Position numbers and translations under genes: made by a program. This document shows, piece after piece, positions 1 to 11,171 of a stretch of DNA of 64,000 nucleotides. The notes beneath the pieces were generated by a model. It made no database searches, was not told the DNA's origin, and saw only the letters and a program-made list of their open reading frames with translations. Origin of the DNA: Cladobotryum mycophilum (lineage: Eukaryota; Ascomycota; Sordariomycetes; Hypocreales; Hypocreaceae); NCBI GenBank assembly GCA_036429605.1, contig CM071589.1, positions 1,302,001 to 1,366,000 on the forward strand, written 5' to 3'. The first letter of the stretch is position 1. Every line of letters begins with the position of its first letter.

Positions 1-175
1 TGCCTCTGCCTTGTCTCAAACTTGGCATCTCAACTTGCATCTCAACCTTTTCTTTCGACGACCGCTCATACGTGGCTCAGTTGAGCTGTTTTTATTTCAT
101 TCATTGCGAATAAAGGAGCTGGTCGATATACTACTACTATTAGAATAATACCGCCAAAAAATTATACACTGCTTC

Positions 176-1071
176 ATGCATAGCCTTGCGGAAGACAGCT
201 TGCTATTTCCCAACAGCGACATCAAAATGAACGACTTCAGCTTCAGCAGCTCGTACCCTGAGCTGTACGATGAATCCCAAATGTACCACAGCCAATCATT
301 CATGTTTGGCGTACAAGTCGATGGCCTCTTGCCAGAGACCCAACTACCATACCAATCTGAGCCCCTTGCACGATATCACAGCTCGGAAGGGAGCTCTTAC
401 ACCTCGTCTACCCCCACATCGCCCATGCCCGGCAGTTCTTTCTATACCGTGCAGGCGTCTCCCCTACCCCAGAGCTCGCCGTATCTCCCATACCAGGACA
501 TTGCTACGCCCGACACATCTGCCTCGTCTTTTTATGGGAGTCCGGACTTGGGAATGGGGCAGGAGTTTGCCTCACCAGGAAGGCTATCGGAGGACTCACA
601 GAATGGCTCGTAAGTGGTCACGGGAGGGGAGGAAATCACACACAGAACTAACATTATGCTAGATCTTCTTCAAGTGGACGTGATTATCCCGTCTGCTGCC
701 TTCACCCTGGTTGTGACGCCAAACCCTTTAAGCGTCGCGCGGATCTTGACAGGCACTACAAGCACAAGCATGCGCCCGAATCACTCAAGGAGTCGTACTA
801 TTGCGACTACCCCCGATGTGGACGACGTCGAGACCCTTTCCACCGACGCGACCACTTCCGGGACCACTTGAGAGACTTCCACAAGGAAGATATCGAGAAG
901 CGAGGCGTGGCCGTCAAGGAGGACTGGTTGGAGGGTCGCAACACGGCACAAAACTGGTGGCGATGCACCAAATGCTTGAAGAGAATCATTATTAGTCGCT
1001 TCGCTTATGAGTGCCCGACCTGCAAGACGTCCTGCCAGGCCCGAAGAAAAGAGGCGCGCCGACGAGATTGA
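176..1071 (+). CDS. C2H2 zinc-finger transcription factor, two exons
   Basis: Join 176..609, 663..1071; the 53-nt intron is GTAAGT...TAG and the exon phases match. The N-terminal ~145 residues are Ser/Pro/Tyr-rich and look disordered or activation-like. The second exon encodes a C2H2-like finger (Cys-x4-Cys followed by a His pair in the stretch ending HYKHKH), a second Cys-x4-Cys/His unit (CDYPRC... to DFH) and a last Cys pair set (CTKC...CPTC) that looks like a zinc ribbon. The C-terminus is Arg/Lys-rich. This fits a nuclear DNA-binding regulator of a family common in Sordariomycetes; no target can be inferred. The ATG at 227 (context AAAATGA) has a better initiation context than the one at 176 and is in frame, so the protein may start there. 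I do not recognise an exact named orthologue. Confidence 0.85.
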
Positions 1072-2642
1072 CTTGTTTTACGAACTTTTCACGAAATATG
1101 TCTTGCGATGAGATACACGGCCTATATTACAATCTCACGATTATGATTCTTTATCCTTTTTTCCCCCTCCTCTTTTCCACCTCCCCTCCGGCAGCTCTCA
1201 TTACCCTGCCACTACTACTCTCGCCAAATCGACAAGACTATTCTATCCTACACGCGGCTTTCTTTTCTTCTTCCTCCTTTGACATTATCGGCGTTGACAC
1301 AAAAACTAGAGTGGGCTATTGGAATAACGCTATTATGATTCCCCCTTTTCCTACAATGTATGTATGAATGGCGCAGGCCATGCATGGGTTTTCTTTTTGG
1401 TCTCATGCAAGAGACGCAATACAAGAACTATGATATACCAGCCAACTTTTGGAGACCAGTTTTCCGACGGCAACAATGGTCTACTGGCTCAAGTGTGGCA
1501 CCAATCGTTTCTTTTTTTTTTTTTTTTTTTTGGCCGACACGTTTTTATTTCTCCTACCTACTACTACTACTACTACTACTATCTACACCATTTTGCTTTT
1601 TCTCTTCTCCATCCCTCTTCTTGTTCATCTTTAGCACAGGATAGCGCAGAAGTGTTCTAGAAAGTCGAGACTTCTTCTGGACAAGGGTAGGTGACGGGGA
1701 ATTGATGGGCATGGATGGCATGGCATGGCATGTTTTTGGTTGATGGTGGCGGAGCTTGCATGGATCGTTAGTGGGTGTTGTTGGTGGTGGTGATGCGGGG
1801 GGCTGAAGGGCTGAGAGTGGGTGAATGTGGGATGAGATCGTGGCAGTGTCGGTGCTTTGCTTTGCGTCCCATTGGAGTTGGGATGCATCATGGATGTGCC
1901 TCGTGGGATGTCCAGTGAGGCTTTGCTTTGCTAGTAATGAGCAGAGAGAGACGAAGAGGAAGAAGAACAAGAAGAAGAAATGAGAATATGGATGATGATG
2001 ATGATGATGATGATGAGTCAGGGATTCTCATGTACAACATTGAATATTGAACATTTGACTAAGATAGTAAGAACCATACAAGTACATTACTTTTTTTATT
2101 TTTATTTTTTTATTCTATTCTATTCTATTCTATTCTATTCTATTTTATTCTATTTTATTTTTACCTCTATGTATTTAGTTATTTATATTTATTTATTTAC
2201 ATCGTTTCGTGTCCACGTAGTACTACCACGATTTAACCTTTTCAACTCGCACTACTCTTCCTAAAATAATACTGCGAATGACTGACTCTGTCCAACGCCG
2301 AAGAAGTGCAGCCAGACGGGGGAATTGAAGACCCGAACAAGGGGAAGGGAATGGACTTGGCGACGCATCATGTTCACACCATGACACATTGCATTCATTG
2401 CCTTGTTCCATGCCATTAGGATGGAAAGAAGGCACTTTTTATTACTTATTATTAAATTATTATTATTTTATTGAATAAGCATCTTTTTATATTCTTTTTT
2501 ATATTTTTATTTTTAGCATCGGTCTATTCATTTCTGTAGATGTTATTTGTATTATTTCATGTATTAATCATCCCCCCCCTTCTTGTGTCTCACCTGTAGA
2601 TACCTCGGGGGCTTTTCACATGCCATTGATTGATTGATTCAT
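1072..2642. other. Intergenic, convergent 3' regions, microsatellite-rich
   Basis: No convincing gene is visible. The stretch holds a T19-type tract near 1510-1530, a CTA repeat (about 1556-1583), an ATG/GAT repeat (about 1988-2015), a TATTC pentamer array (about 2111-2160) and AT-rich sequence before 2540. The genes on both sides end here, so it probably holds both 3' UTRs. Confidence 0.6.
2111..2160. repeat. (TATTC)n pentanucleotide microsatellite
   Basis: About seven near-perfect TATTC units run in tandem and then degenerate to TATTT units. It is non-coding and lies between two convergent genes. Confidence 0.9.
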
Positions 2643-4053
2643 TCATTCATGACTCTCCATCATTTTGGCATCGCCATTCTTGTCCCTCTCAAATATCACG
2701 CCCCCGGGACTGTAGAACATGGCCTTGGGGTCCAGCGCGGCCTTGATCCGCTGCAGTCGGGGCAGGCTCCTCCCGTAGTACAGCTTCTGCGCCGCCTCGG
2801 GCTTGAGCTCGCTGTCCGGGTAGTTCGCGTACATGCCCCACTGCCCGTCGGGGATGTCGCTCGTGACCGTGTCCCGGAGCTTCTTGACTAGCTTTGTGGC
2901 TTTGGCCGTGGGGAAGTCTTGCTTCTTCTTCTTCTTTTGTTGTTCCTGGTCCTCGTTGATCCCGGTGAGGTGGTAGGCAAACTGCCAGAGCAGGAGCTTG
3001 TCCCGGTGGGGAAAGGAGCCCTGGTGCGGGCCGGCGTTGAAGACGGCCGAGTTGCCCCCTCCGTGGAGCTCGAGGAACATGTTCCATGTTTCCGTCCTGG
3101 AGACGGACTTTAGGTTCTTCTGCATGAGCTTGGAGAGCCTGCGGATCTGCTTTTCTTCGAGGGCGGGGGTCATGGCGCTGGAGACGTAGAAGTTGGCGTG
3201 CTGGGTGAGGGTTTTTGTTAGTTTTGTGGTTTACATGGTTTATGGATGGAATAGAAGAAAGAGAAAGATGATGAAGAGGAAGAAGAGGAAGAAGGAAAGA
3301 AAAGAAGAGGAAGAAGGAAAGAAAAGAAGAAGAAAAGAAAGAAAAAGAAAGAAAAAAGAGAAAAAGGAAGAAAGAAAAGAGAAAGAAAGAAAGAAAGAAA
3401 GAAAAGGGGGAGAGAGGGGGTTTATGCTTACAGCGTGATAATGTAGTGATTTCTGGTCTAGTTCGGGACCAAAAGTAAAATCTTGGAGGGACTTGATCCA
3501 ATCGACCGTTTCTATATCCGTGATGGCAGTCTTGGTCACATTCAACACGGGGGCGAGCACCTCCCCAAGAGCCTCCTGCGAGCCGTCAAACGTGCCCGTC
3601 AGGTACACCCCCAGGGGCCCCGCGAAGAACAGCATATCCAGCTCCTTGGGCGCCGAGAGGGCCATCTCCTGCAGCTTGGCGAGGCACGCGGCGATGGTGT
3701 CGGCGTCCCGGAAGGGCGCGTCGACGGTGAAGGCGACGACGGAGCTGGGCGGCGCAAAGGTGTCGAACTCGAGCTCCGTGACGATGCCAAAGGCGGAGCC
3801 GGCGCCGCGGAGGGCCCAGAAGAGGTCCGGGTTCTCGGTCTCGGAGCAGCGGACGACGGAGCTGTTGGCTAGCACCACGGTGGCGGCGCGGAGGTAGTCG
3901 AGGGTGAGGCCGCGGGAGCGGGAGGAGAAGCCAAAGCCGCCATGTAGGACGTGGCCTCCGATGCCAACGCTGGAGGAGTTGTTTGGTTAGCAAGATGGAA
4001 TTACAAGTTTCGGCATTGAATGAGTATGAATGATAGGTAGGGGGAGTTGAATG

Positions 4054-4095
<42 letters not shown>

Positions 4096-4650
4096 ATGCA
4101 TGTATACTTACCCAGGACATGAACCGTGTGAAATGGCCCTTTTGCCTTGCTCGTAAAGCTGCAGGGCCACATGTCCCAGTCTCGCACCAGGTTGTATAAT
4201 AGCAGTGACATTATCCTTTTGCAAGGTAACCTTCTCCATGAGACTCAGGTCAACGACGAGATGCCCATCCTCACCACCCAGACCGGAGGAGGCAAAGCTA
4301 TGCCCGCCGCTCTTGGCCGTCACCCGCACGCTGAGCGTACCCGCACACGTCACAGCATCCTGTATATGCCTGACCGACTGGGGCACCACGACGGCACGGG
4401 GCATGTACGCAAGCCGGGAGTTGTACGGCGTGGTGCTCTCGGCCCATATGGTGTGATTGCTGTCATGGCTGGTTACGTAGGGGACGCCAAACTCGGAGAG
4501 ACATGATGTGAGGAGATCCCCCTCCTCCCCGTCCTGGTGATGTTTCGGTGGCCGGCTGTAGTCTCTCTTGTTGAGCGAGAGAAGCCAGACCGAGCACATG
4601 CCCAGAACGGCAGCGGCTTGTAGCGGTATCAGCACTTTTAACGCCAACAT
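2643..4650 (-). CDS. Secreted FAD-linked oligosaccharide oxidase (GOOX/BBE-like), three exons
   Basis: Complement of join 2643..3200, 3432..3969, 4112..4650 (544 residues; all junctions keep phase). A hydrophobic N-terminus (residues 1-25) is a signal peptide or anchor. The FAD_binding_4 (PCMH-type) domain follows, with the SGGHS motif (His117) and the GSCPGVGIGGH motif (Cys178, rebuilt across intron 1). These are the two residues that carry bicovalent FAD in glucooligosaccharide and chitooligosaccharide oxidases and other berberine-bridge-enzyme-like proteins. The C-terminal BBE segment holds the Tyr-rich AQKLYYG region. By family, it should oxidise a sugar or alcohol outside the cell and release H2O2; the substrate cannot be read from sequence. 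Intron 1 contains (TA)n(TG)n and the unusually long intron 2 (231 nt) is a purine/pyrimidine tract. Both introns can be read through as open frames, which makes false exons likely in automated models. Confidence 0.9.
3201..3431 (-). repeat. Intron 2 of the FAD oxidase: strand-asymmetric purine tract
   Basis: The plus strand is almost all purine (GAAAGA/GAAGAA units) from about 3249 to 3413; the transcript strand is therefore polypyrimidine. The intron has a GTAAGC donor and CAG acceptor and is four times the usual intron length here. Translated on either strand it gives long Lys/Glu- or Phe/Ser-rich frames that are artefacts. Confidence 0.85.
4051..4097. repeat. (TA)n(TG)n dinucleotide repeat inside oxidase intron 1
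   Basis: About ten TA units are followed by about ten TG units, within the intron 3970..4111 of the FAD oxidase. Confidence 0.9.
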
Positions 4651-5631
4651 CTCTGTGATGAAAAAAAAAAGAAGATGTTCGAATTAGATTATGAAGGAGG
4701 GGAGCCTTCGTCTGGTGGTGCAATTCGTTTTTATTTTTTTATTTTTGTGGCAATGATGAGCCTCCCTTGAATTTGGGATGGGCTGAGAGGTAAGGAGTGA
4801 TAGATGGATAATAGTGTCGTGGGAAAAAAGGAAAAAAGGAAAACAACAGCTTGGGGTATTTTCTGAGACATGTTTTCGGGACACTGTTTTAGTCTTTTCC
4901 TTGAAAAAAGAAAAGTAAAAAGAAAAAGAAGAAGAAAAGAATAGGACGAAATTGAATTAGTAGATGGGGACTTTTGGTTCCGTCGAGGTTTATCTTGTGG
5001 GCGAAGACTTTTTTTTTTTAAAAAAAAATGGCCATGGTTGAAGTCTGTTTTTGTCCCAAAGTTAATGGTGATGGTGATGGCCTCGTGGTTGCGTGGGTGG
5101 TGCTCATAAGTGAGGGAGCTAGATGGGGTGGATGAGGCCTAGTTTTGAGGTTGGGCTAAAAAGGGAAGAGGAAGAAAACGTCATGGATATAATGGAGGGA
5201 ACAAATACATGGATATGGATAGATGATTATGAAAATGGGAGGGAGTAAGATGTGAGGATGAGAGAAAGGGAAGTGAAGAGGAGGGATTGAGAGGAATGAG
5301 GGGGAAGATGGGCAATGAATGGCAACGAAGAGCAACGAGGGCCAACCAGGGGTAACAATGAAAATCCAGGGGAAAGGGGAAGTAATCAAGGGGAAGAAGA
5401 GTAGATGGCTCAATACGATTTATATGACGTATCTTGCTTCCTTTAAGGTTATGTTAAATGAACGCCCGATATATCGCCTCCATCCACAGAGAAAGTCCAC
5501 AGCATTAAAAGCCCAAGTCGAAGCCCTCTGACCCTGACCCTGACTCTGCCCTCTCCCCCTTTACCTTTGTAAACTACCCGCCACCCTTCTCCTTCTCCCT
5601 CATCAAAATACATCTTCAAACCACCATCACT
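4651..5631. other. Intergenic region between divergent genes
   Basis: It must hold the promoters of the FAD oxidase (minus) and the small secreted protein at 5632 (plus). It contains A/T tracts (a T12-A9 junction near 5010-5028) and purine-rich sequence at 5155-5400. An ATTAAAAG box near 5504 lies about 125 bp before the start at 5632 and may act as its TATA element. No gene is visible. Confidence 0.5.
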
Positions 5632-6234
5632 ATGAAGCTCACCATCACGCTACTGGCCGTGATCCTCGCATCCCCCCACCCGGCCCTGGGGCTAAGTTTC
5701 TCAAGGCCGAAGAAGAACTACGGGGGCATAGGCCATCAATGCTTTGGCGTCAGATGGCCAGGCTGTCGTTCTGAGCTTCGCTGCGTATGGAGCGTGGATA
5801 GGCAGATGGTAAGTACAAGTTTCTTCTCTTCCTCTTCCTCTCCTTCTTTAAATGAATGATTAATAAAAAGGGGGAATAGAGCTTATGCACGAATATAGCT
5901 CACCCGCGCCCACAGGGCGACGCAGCTATGAAGAATGGATTCCTAGGAGCCGACTGCTCGGGACCTCTCTCTTGTCGGCCTGGATTGGAGTGCGTTATTG
6001 ATAACAAGTATTGGAATAAACATGTAGGCTTTTTCCTTCCTTTTTTCTTTCTTTCTTTCTTTCCTTCTCTTCCTTGGGCATGAACCAATGTCTTCTTCTT
6101 CTTTTTGTGTCTCAACTCGGACTCTGTTTTGTTGACTAAGTGTGCAGGGTTCTCAGAGGGCGACGTGTCAGAACCCGCCAGAGTATGAGGATGAGCCGGA
6201 CCAGGCTATGAATGATAGGCTGGAGGCGTCTTAA
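5632..6234 (+). CDS. Small secreted cysteine-rich protein with two repeated modules, three exons
   Basis: Join 5632..5808, 5916..6023, 6148..6234 (123 residues). A clear signal peptide ends near residue 20. The mature protein has seven cysteines (37, 45, 51, 73, 79, 85, 102). Exon 1 carries Cys-x7-Cys-x5-Cys-Val-Trp and exon 2 carries Cys-x5-Cys-x5-Cys-Val-Ile; both modules end at a phase-0 intron. The spacing of the second unit (SGPLSC, GLEC, then Asn-x-Tyr-Trp) recalls a fungal CBM1 cellulose-binding module, and GGIG before the first Cys fits the same idea, but the aromatic/Cys pattern is too divergent to be sure. It is probably extracellular; a carbohydrate-binding or effector-like role is inference. 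The nearby protein at 9271 has the same kind of module. Confidence 0.75.
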
Positions 6235-9200
6235 TAAGGCTTGAAATGGTTATGCTGTGAGGGGGGGGGGGGTTATAATTATAATTGTGCGAGAACGGTC
6301 TATTGTTGAAGGGTATAGCTTTGGAGAGTCTGTTTATCGACCAGGGCCTTGTTATCCTATTGCCCAAAGAACCCCCTTTTCTCTGATATAGGCGTGAGGG
6401 AAGTTGAGTGGCCAGGTCAGCTACCTAGCCGTTTTGTCTCAACGATGCATAGACGCTTTTTTCCCCAGCCTATTTGACGTGTAAAGCCATCAAGGCTGTC
6501 CCTTTATCTTTATTATTTCCATGTCTCGCACTACCTCCATTTGCTTCTTACAGAATTTGTTGATACTCATCCTCTTGAACTGACAGAGTTGTCTCTGCAT
6601 ATCATGAATTACTAGGTATGTAGACACACTGAGCCTACGACAACTAGCCCGGAACTGAAAAGGAGAGGCGCATGCATCAATTTGGCTGGATATGTGTCTG
6701 GTCTGATACGTAAAAGACCCAGGCTTTGACCATGAATGCCCTTATGTTCCTCTCCATTGCAATCAAATCTCGTTAGTAGCAGTCTCCAACAGACATTTTC
6801 TTGATGTTCTCGGTGGTAAAAAGTGTGGCTATTGCTTTTCGGTGACGAAGGAGACGACTCAGCATGCAAACTAGGCTTGCGCTACAGATGGGATGATGCA
6901 GCAGAGCTAGTAAGTCATTTTGATGTTTAAGATTCCCTTTTAGATGACTGACCGGAGATGTAAGCGAATGAGCTGACCCGAATAGACCTCGGCCCGATGG
7001 CTCTTTATGATCTTCGGATGTGCAAAGCCTAAGGATTGTGACTCTGGTTTGGGTGTAGGCGAGATTATGTCAATGGCCATGGATGCCCCTGAGCTTTAGA
7101 AACTTTCTGCTTGATGATTGAGTTGCCCTGTAAGGATACTGCGTCTCGAAGAAACAAATGGGGAATAGAAAAGAATTAAGCAATTACAAGAACATCTATG
7201 GCTGCTCGCATGGATTGACATGCTGAAAGTCTGATGGCCGACTGACGTTTACAATTTTCTCAAGGTTCAGATACTACGAGTCCTATCCTTCGATCATTGA
7301 CCGAACATATAAGGCATATGTATCGAGCTTGAACCCTCACAGGAGAAGAAGCCACCAAGACTCGGGCAATGGTGCAGAAGATAACTTGGGCGATGTGGAA
7401 AAGGGCCATCATGTAACAAGAACTTGGGATCCCACAGATCTACCTCTCGCCTCCTAGCAAAGCGCTATGTTAAGTTTGCGTGAGCCTAGGTAAGCAGTCT
7501 TGTTCATCCAGCGGCAAGATGCGAGGGATGGGCATGGAGTGGTAACTGTGGGGAGATGTTTCCAGCGTGTAACGATGTGTTGTAGATGCAATTTCACAAG
7601 TAGTTGCACCTCCGTTCAAATGCATTCGTTCATCAATGTATTATGAAAACCCCTCTTTTCATTGATCAAGTACATGGTCCCACTTCGATTCTGGGTCCGC
7701 AATCTTTTTTTAATCATTGTCTCGGAAGCCCAAGATTCTTGCCATCATCGGTCCACACTGAACGGCTGGCCAATGTCACTCAATGAGCCGTTGTCTCGCC
7801 TTGGACCGCGTCAAGTTCATCTTTGCATGCCATATTATACTGTTGCACGATGCGCTCTTACACAATGCAGGTATTACATTCGTACCGGCAGATGCTTCAT
7901 CTCCATGTTCTTTCATTTGAACAGGATCTATTCGGCACCCAGAACCCGGGGATTGGTAATGTGTGATCTAGTTTTCCCTGGGAAGCCATCTATATAGTGC
8001 CATGAGGTTTTCGATTTCAAAATAAAGAGCGTTACCCTCTAAAGATGCAAGGGAATTTCTTCTGGAGGGAAGTAATCAAAAATGAGAAGAATGCATTAGA
8101 CTAGTTACGAGACTTTATCACTGTGACTCTAGTCTATTGTTTTGGTAGGCTTGAGCATGCGCAAACTATAAGTCTCTCTCCTCTTCCCTCCATTTTCTCA
8201 TTCTTGTTCCAGCTCAACCAACCCCCCAGGTGATCTCTCCAGGCAGTTGACAGCCAGCGCAACATACGGTTTCTATGCCAAGTTGGAGACGCTACCAGAG
8301 AGAAAGGCCCCCAAAACTTGGAGAACTGTGGGGGTGAGAAGAGGAGCTGCTTGGCCTATCCCATGATGGCACATCGCCCAACAAACAATATGAATTCACC
8401 AAAAGAATATCCAGATGATGCCAACCTCTCACGAATCTACATGTACGCAAGTCCTCCCAGAAGCTTGACCAGTTTTTTTCCCTTGCTGCATCACCCGCCG
8501 CGCTACATATAGGGGTTCTGCGACGAAACAGTATAAACAATCAGCCTTGATTTTGAGAAACATTTTTTTCTGGCATTTCTTTCAGGTTATCTCGGGCGTG
8601 CTATTTTAGCGGGCAATGGTGCGCTTTTTGGTTTGCAGACGGGGGCGTTTGTGTAGTAGGAATAGCAGTAGCAGTAGTAGTAGGGGATGGAGTTGTCCGA
8701 CCACAAGATGAGGGTTATTGAATTCATCACCACTTTACCATACCAGAATGTATGTACAAGTAGTAGTTTTCAATCAAAAACATTCATTCATTGCCGTCTC
8801 ATCAAAATCTTTCTTTCTTTCTTTCTCTCAACTCACTCACCCAAGCGGTCAGCTCCCCCCCCAAATTGGCAATGTTGCATCGAGTCTGGGCCCGCTCCCC
8901 ATACTTTAATTGTTTTGTCTCACTCCATGATAGGGCCTCGTTGGGAGCAAAAAAAAACTGGACAAAGAAGTAGTCTCAGTTCAATGACACCACGCATCCG
9001 TTCTCGACCTGTAGCCTCTCTACGAGACAGAGAAAACCCGCCAGAATACAATAAAACTAATGTGAGCTCTTGTCTTACCTTGAACCCGTAGCAGTCTAGT
9101 CCTCAGTCTTCACTCAGGAGCTTAATCTCCTGCAGTTCTGCTGCCTGCACATAAAGCTGGAGACATGCCCGTCATTCCTGTTTGTCTCTTCTTCCCCATC

Positions 9201-9270
9201 TCTCACTCATCCCTTCATATCACACACACACACACACACACACACATACCAATTCTCTCCCCAATTCAAA
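6235..9270. other. Gene-poor 3 kb interval
   Basis: I see no gene with codon structure or recognisable domains. Short open frames (longest 111 codons at 7662..7997) have no motifs and no conserved splice structure. A G11 run lies at about 6262-6272. Sequence at 8490-8540 (TACATATAG, then AGTATAAAC) could be a core promoter, but no gene follows. The 3' UTR of the gene ending at 6234 and the promoter of the one at 9271 must lie at its edges. Confidence 0.5.
9222..9246. repeat. (CA)n repeat in the probable 5' UTR of the gene at 9271
   Basis: About twelve CA units end 25 bp before the start codon, so the repeat probably lies in the transcript leader. Confidence 0.85.
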
Positions 9271-9546
9271 ATGAAGTACTCCGTTGCTCTCCTCACCCTC
9301 GCTGCCACCCTTGGCTTCGCTGCCCCTCAGGGTGGTATCTTCAACCTCTGCACTCGTGACCACAAGTGCGAGAACCCCAACGAGGTCTGTGTCTGGTACT
9401 CCGACATCACCGGTGCCCGAAGCGGCGTAAGTATTCTCCTCATCAGAACAAAACGTGTGTGGGCATCTCTCTCTAACCAATGTATACAGTGGGTCTGTGT
9501 CTCCGATGTCATCAAGACTCCTGCCACCGACGGTTACCCTCACTAA
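9271..9546 (+). CDS. Small secreted cysteine-rich protein, two exons
   Basis: Join 9271..9426, 9490..9546 (70 residues). The start is in a good context (CAAAATGA). A signal peptide covers about residues 1-18. Four cysteines remain (27, 33, 40, 55): Cys-x5-Cys-x6-Cys-Val-Trp-Tyr, then a phase-0 intron, then Trp-Val-Cys. The module and the intron position match those in the protein encoded at 5632, so the two look paralogous. Codon use is strongly biased to C-ending codons (CTC, ACC, GTC), unlike most neighbours, which suggests high expression. Function is unknown; small size, secretion and cysteines fit an effector-like or cell-wall-associated protein. Confidence 0.8.
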   Translation: MKYSVALLTLAATLGFAAPQGGIFNLCTRDHKCENPNEVCVWYSDITGARSGVSILLIRTKRVWASLSNQCIQWVCVSDVIKTPATDGYPH

Positions 9547-11071
9547 GTCTGTAACTTCACTCGCGGGTGATGGGATTGATTTTCGGAAGCGGAAGGGGGT
9601 GGAGCGTTTGCCGGTTGAAGTTGTCACTTAACATTCAAAGAACTTAATCTTAATCATCTCTCGTTTTGAGAGGGCAAACTTCTGACTCAGTGCCCTGTTT
9701 CATGTGATTCACGTTATACACTCCTGATTGATTAGACATTGTTTCTTCAAAACTGTTCAATGTCTTGCGACTCATTGACTTGCTGTAACCGATCCCAAAT
9801 TCTCCTGACGAACTCACAAGTGAACCAACTGTCTTGGTACAGTCGGTATCTTCCGAAGCCCTGTTCTAAGACAGTCAGGACTAACCTGCATGTAATCATT
9901 TTACACTTTGTCTCGGGGTCTCACCAAGCGATGATCCGAGCCGGTCATTAATACGGAAAGTTAATACGGAAAGCTTGTGAAGGTTGATGTTTAGATGTAT
10001 GTATTCTACATAGTCATATTTCTTGCGCAGTATTCTCGGTGGTGTATTCAGTTATTATAGCCATATTCACTTCAAGAATAATCTCTATTAGGCCATTGAT
10101 GTAGCCATAACCATCTCAGCTGCTCTCTCAACCCTCACCGTGAGCCAACGGATTGCGACTCTGCTCCGAACCCTCACTAGAGCCAAGAGGCAGGTAAAAA
10201 GATGATCGAGATGCAGAGCTTCAACATCAAACCCCTAGTATTAGCAGATACACCAAGGCTAACAATTTCGTATTGTTATGGAAATGATGCCATTTTAATT
10301 TAACTTGAGAGCTTTAATCTGGGAGTTGTTCACCTGGCTGCAGAATTCGATGCAATGGGTAGACTATAGGTTAGGCTTCTGATAACTGGTTGAACAAGGG
10401 ACAGCATCCCGTCTACGGTTTATCTCGGCCATGTGACAATGTGCTCTAGAGTTTATGATAAATCACAGATAATACTCCTCTTTTTAGGTTAGAAGTAATA
10501 GCCCTTAGGTTTCTGTTGCCAAGATATTTCACGATACTGGCACTCCACCCATGCCTATGGAGGCGAGAGCTTCATCGGCTACTCCGTTCATCAAGCATGA
10601 AATGGTCTACCACTGGTTGTCGACGGCGGAAAAACCAACCATGCAAGTTTACTTTTCTCTTTTCTCCAAACATCGTCCTATGTGATTCAAAACCATGCAA
10701 AGGGTTCCATAGCCTTGATATCTCAGACATGTTTTACCGTGTGCCATCTCCATGCTTTCCCCTATCCGTGCCTTTGAGATACCTCAAGCTGCATTCCACG
10801 TGGGCTCGGCATCACGGGCTGATATGTCGAGATACGATTTTCCTTGCGCACAAATACCCAGTGCAGAGGAAATGACGTTGTTCATTCTGCGGCTACATGA
10901 CGACCGTGTCTCGTTGAGCTCCTTAGAACGGGAGTCGATGTCACCTGGTTCTCACCGACATCCCTGATTATCATGAGATGTCACCGAGATTGGAGTTGCG
11001 CTTTCATCTGATAGCTAATCATCCTCTATTGTGCCGAGAATGATCCCGTTGGCATGGCCTCGATACAAATG
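9547..11071. other. Gene-poor interval
   Basis: No gene is supported. The interval includes a 13-bp tandem duplication (9948-9973). The open frame at 10516..10875 has no recognisable features and lacks a plausible codon pattern. Confidence 0.45.
9948..9973. repeat. 13-bp perfect tandem duplication
   Basis: The unit TTAATACGGAAAG occurs twice head to tail. It is not in a gene. Confidence 0.9.
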
Positions 11072-11079
11072 TATAAAAG
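11072..11079 (+). promoter_or_regulatory. TATA box (TATAAAAG) for the gene at 11172
   Basis: A consensus TATAAAAG lies exactly 100 bp before the ATG of the small secreted protein gene, a usual distance for a fungal core promoter plus short leader. Confidence 0.6.
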
Positions 11080-11171
11080 ACAACATGATTCCGTCGAGAT
11101 CAGTTATCAACATCGACTCAAACCTCTCTACCACTCCCGATATCGCTTCATCAAGAACCCGTAGCAGAATT

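Noticed and set aside
3193..3438. Lys/Glu/Arg-rich 81-codon plus-strand frame
   Set aside because: It is the purine tract of the oxidase intron translated; no gene structure.
2689..3501. 270-codon minus-strand frame rich in Phe/Ser/Leu and Pro/Arg
   Set aside because: It reads through the pyrimidine intron of the FAD oxidase and then a wrong frame of its exon 3.
7662..7997. 111-codon frame in the 6.2-9.3 kb spacer
   Set aside because: No signal peptide, domain, codon bias or flanking splice sites; expected by chance in this length.
9222..9246. CRISPR-like or array structure at the CA repeat and other microsatellites
   Set aside because: Simple dinucleotide repeats without spacers; the genome is eukaryotic.
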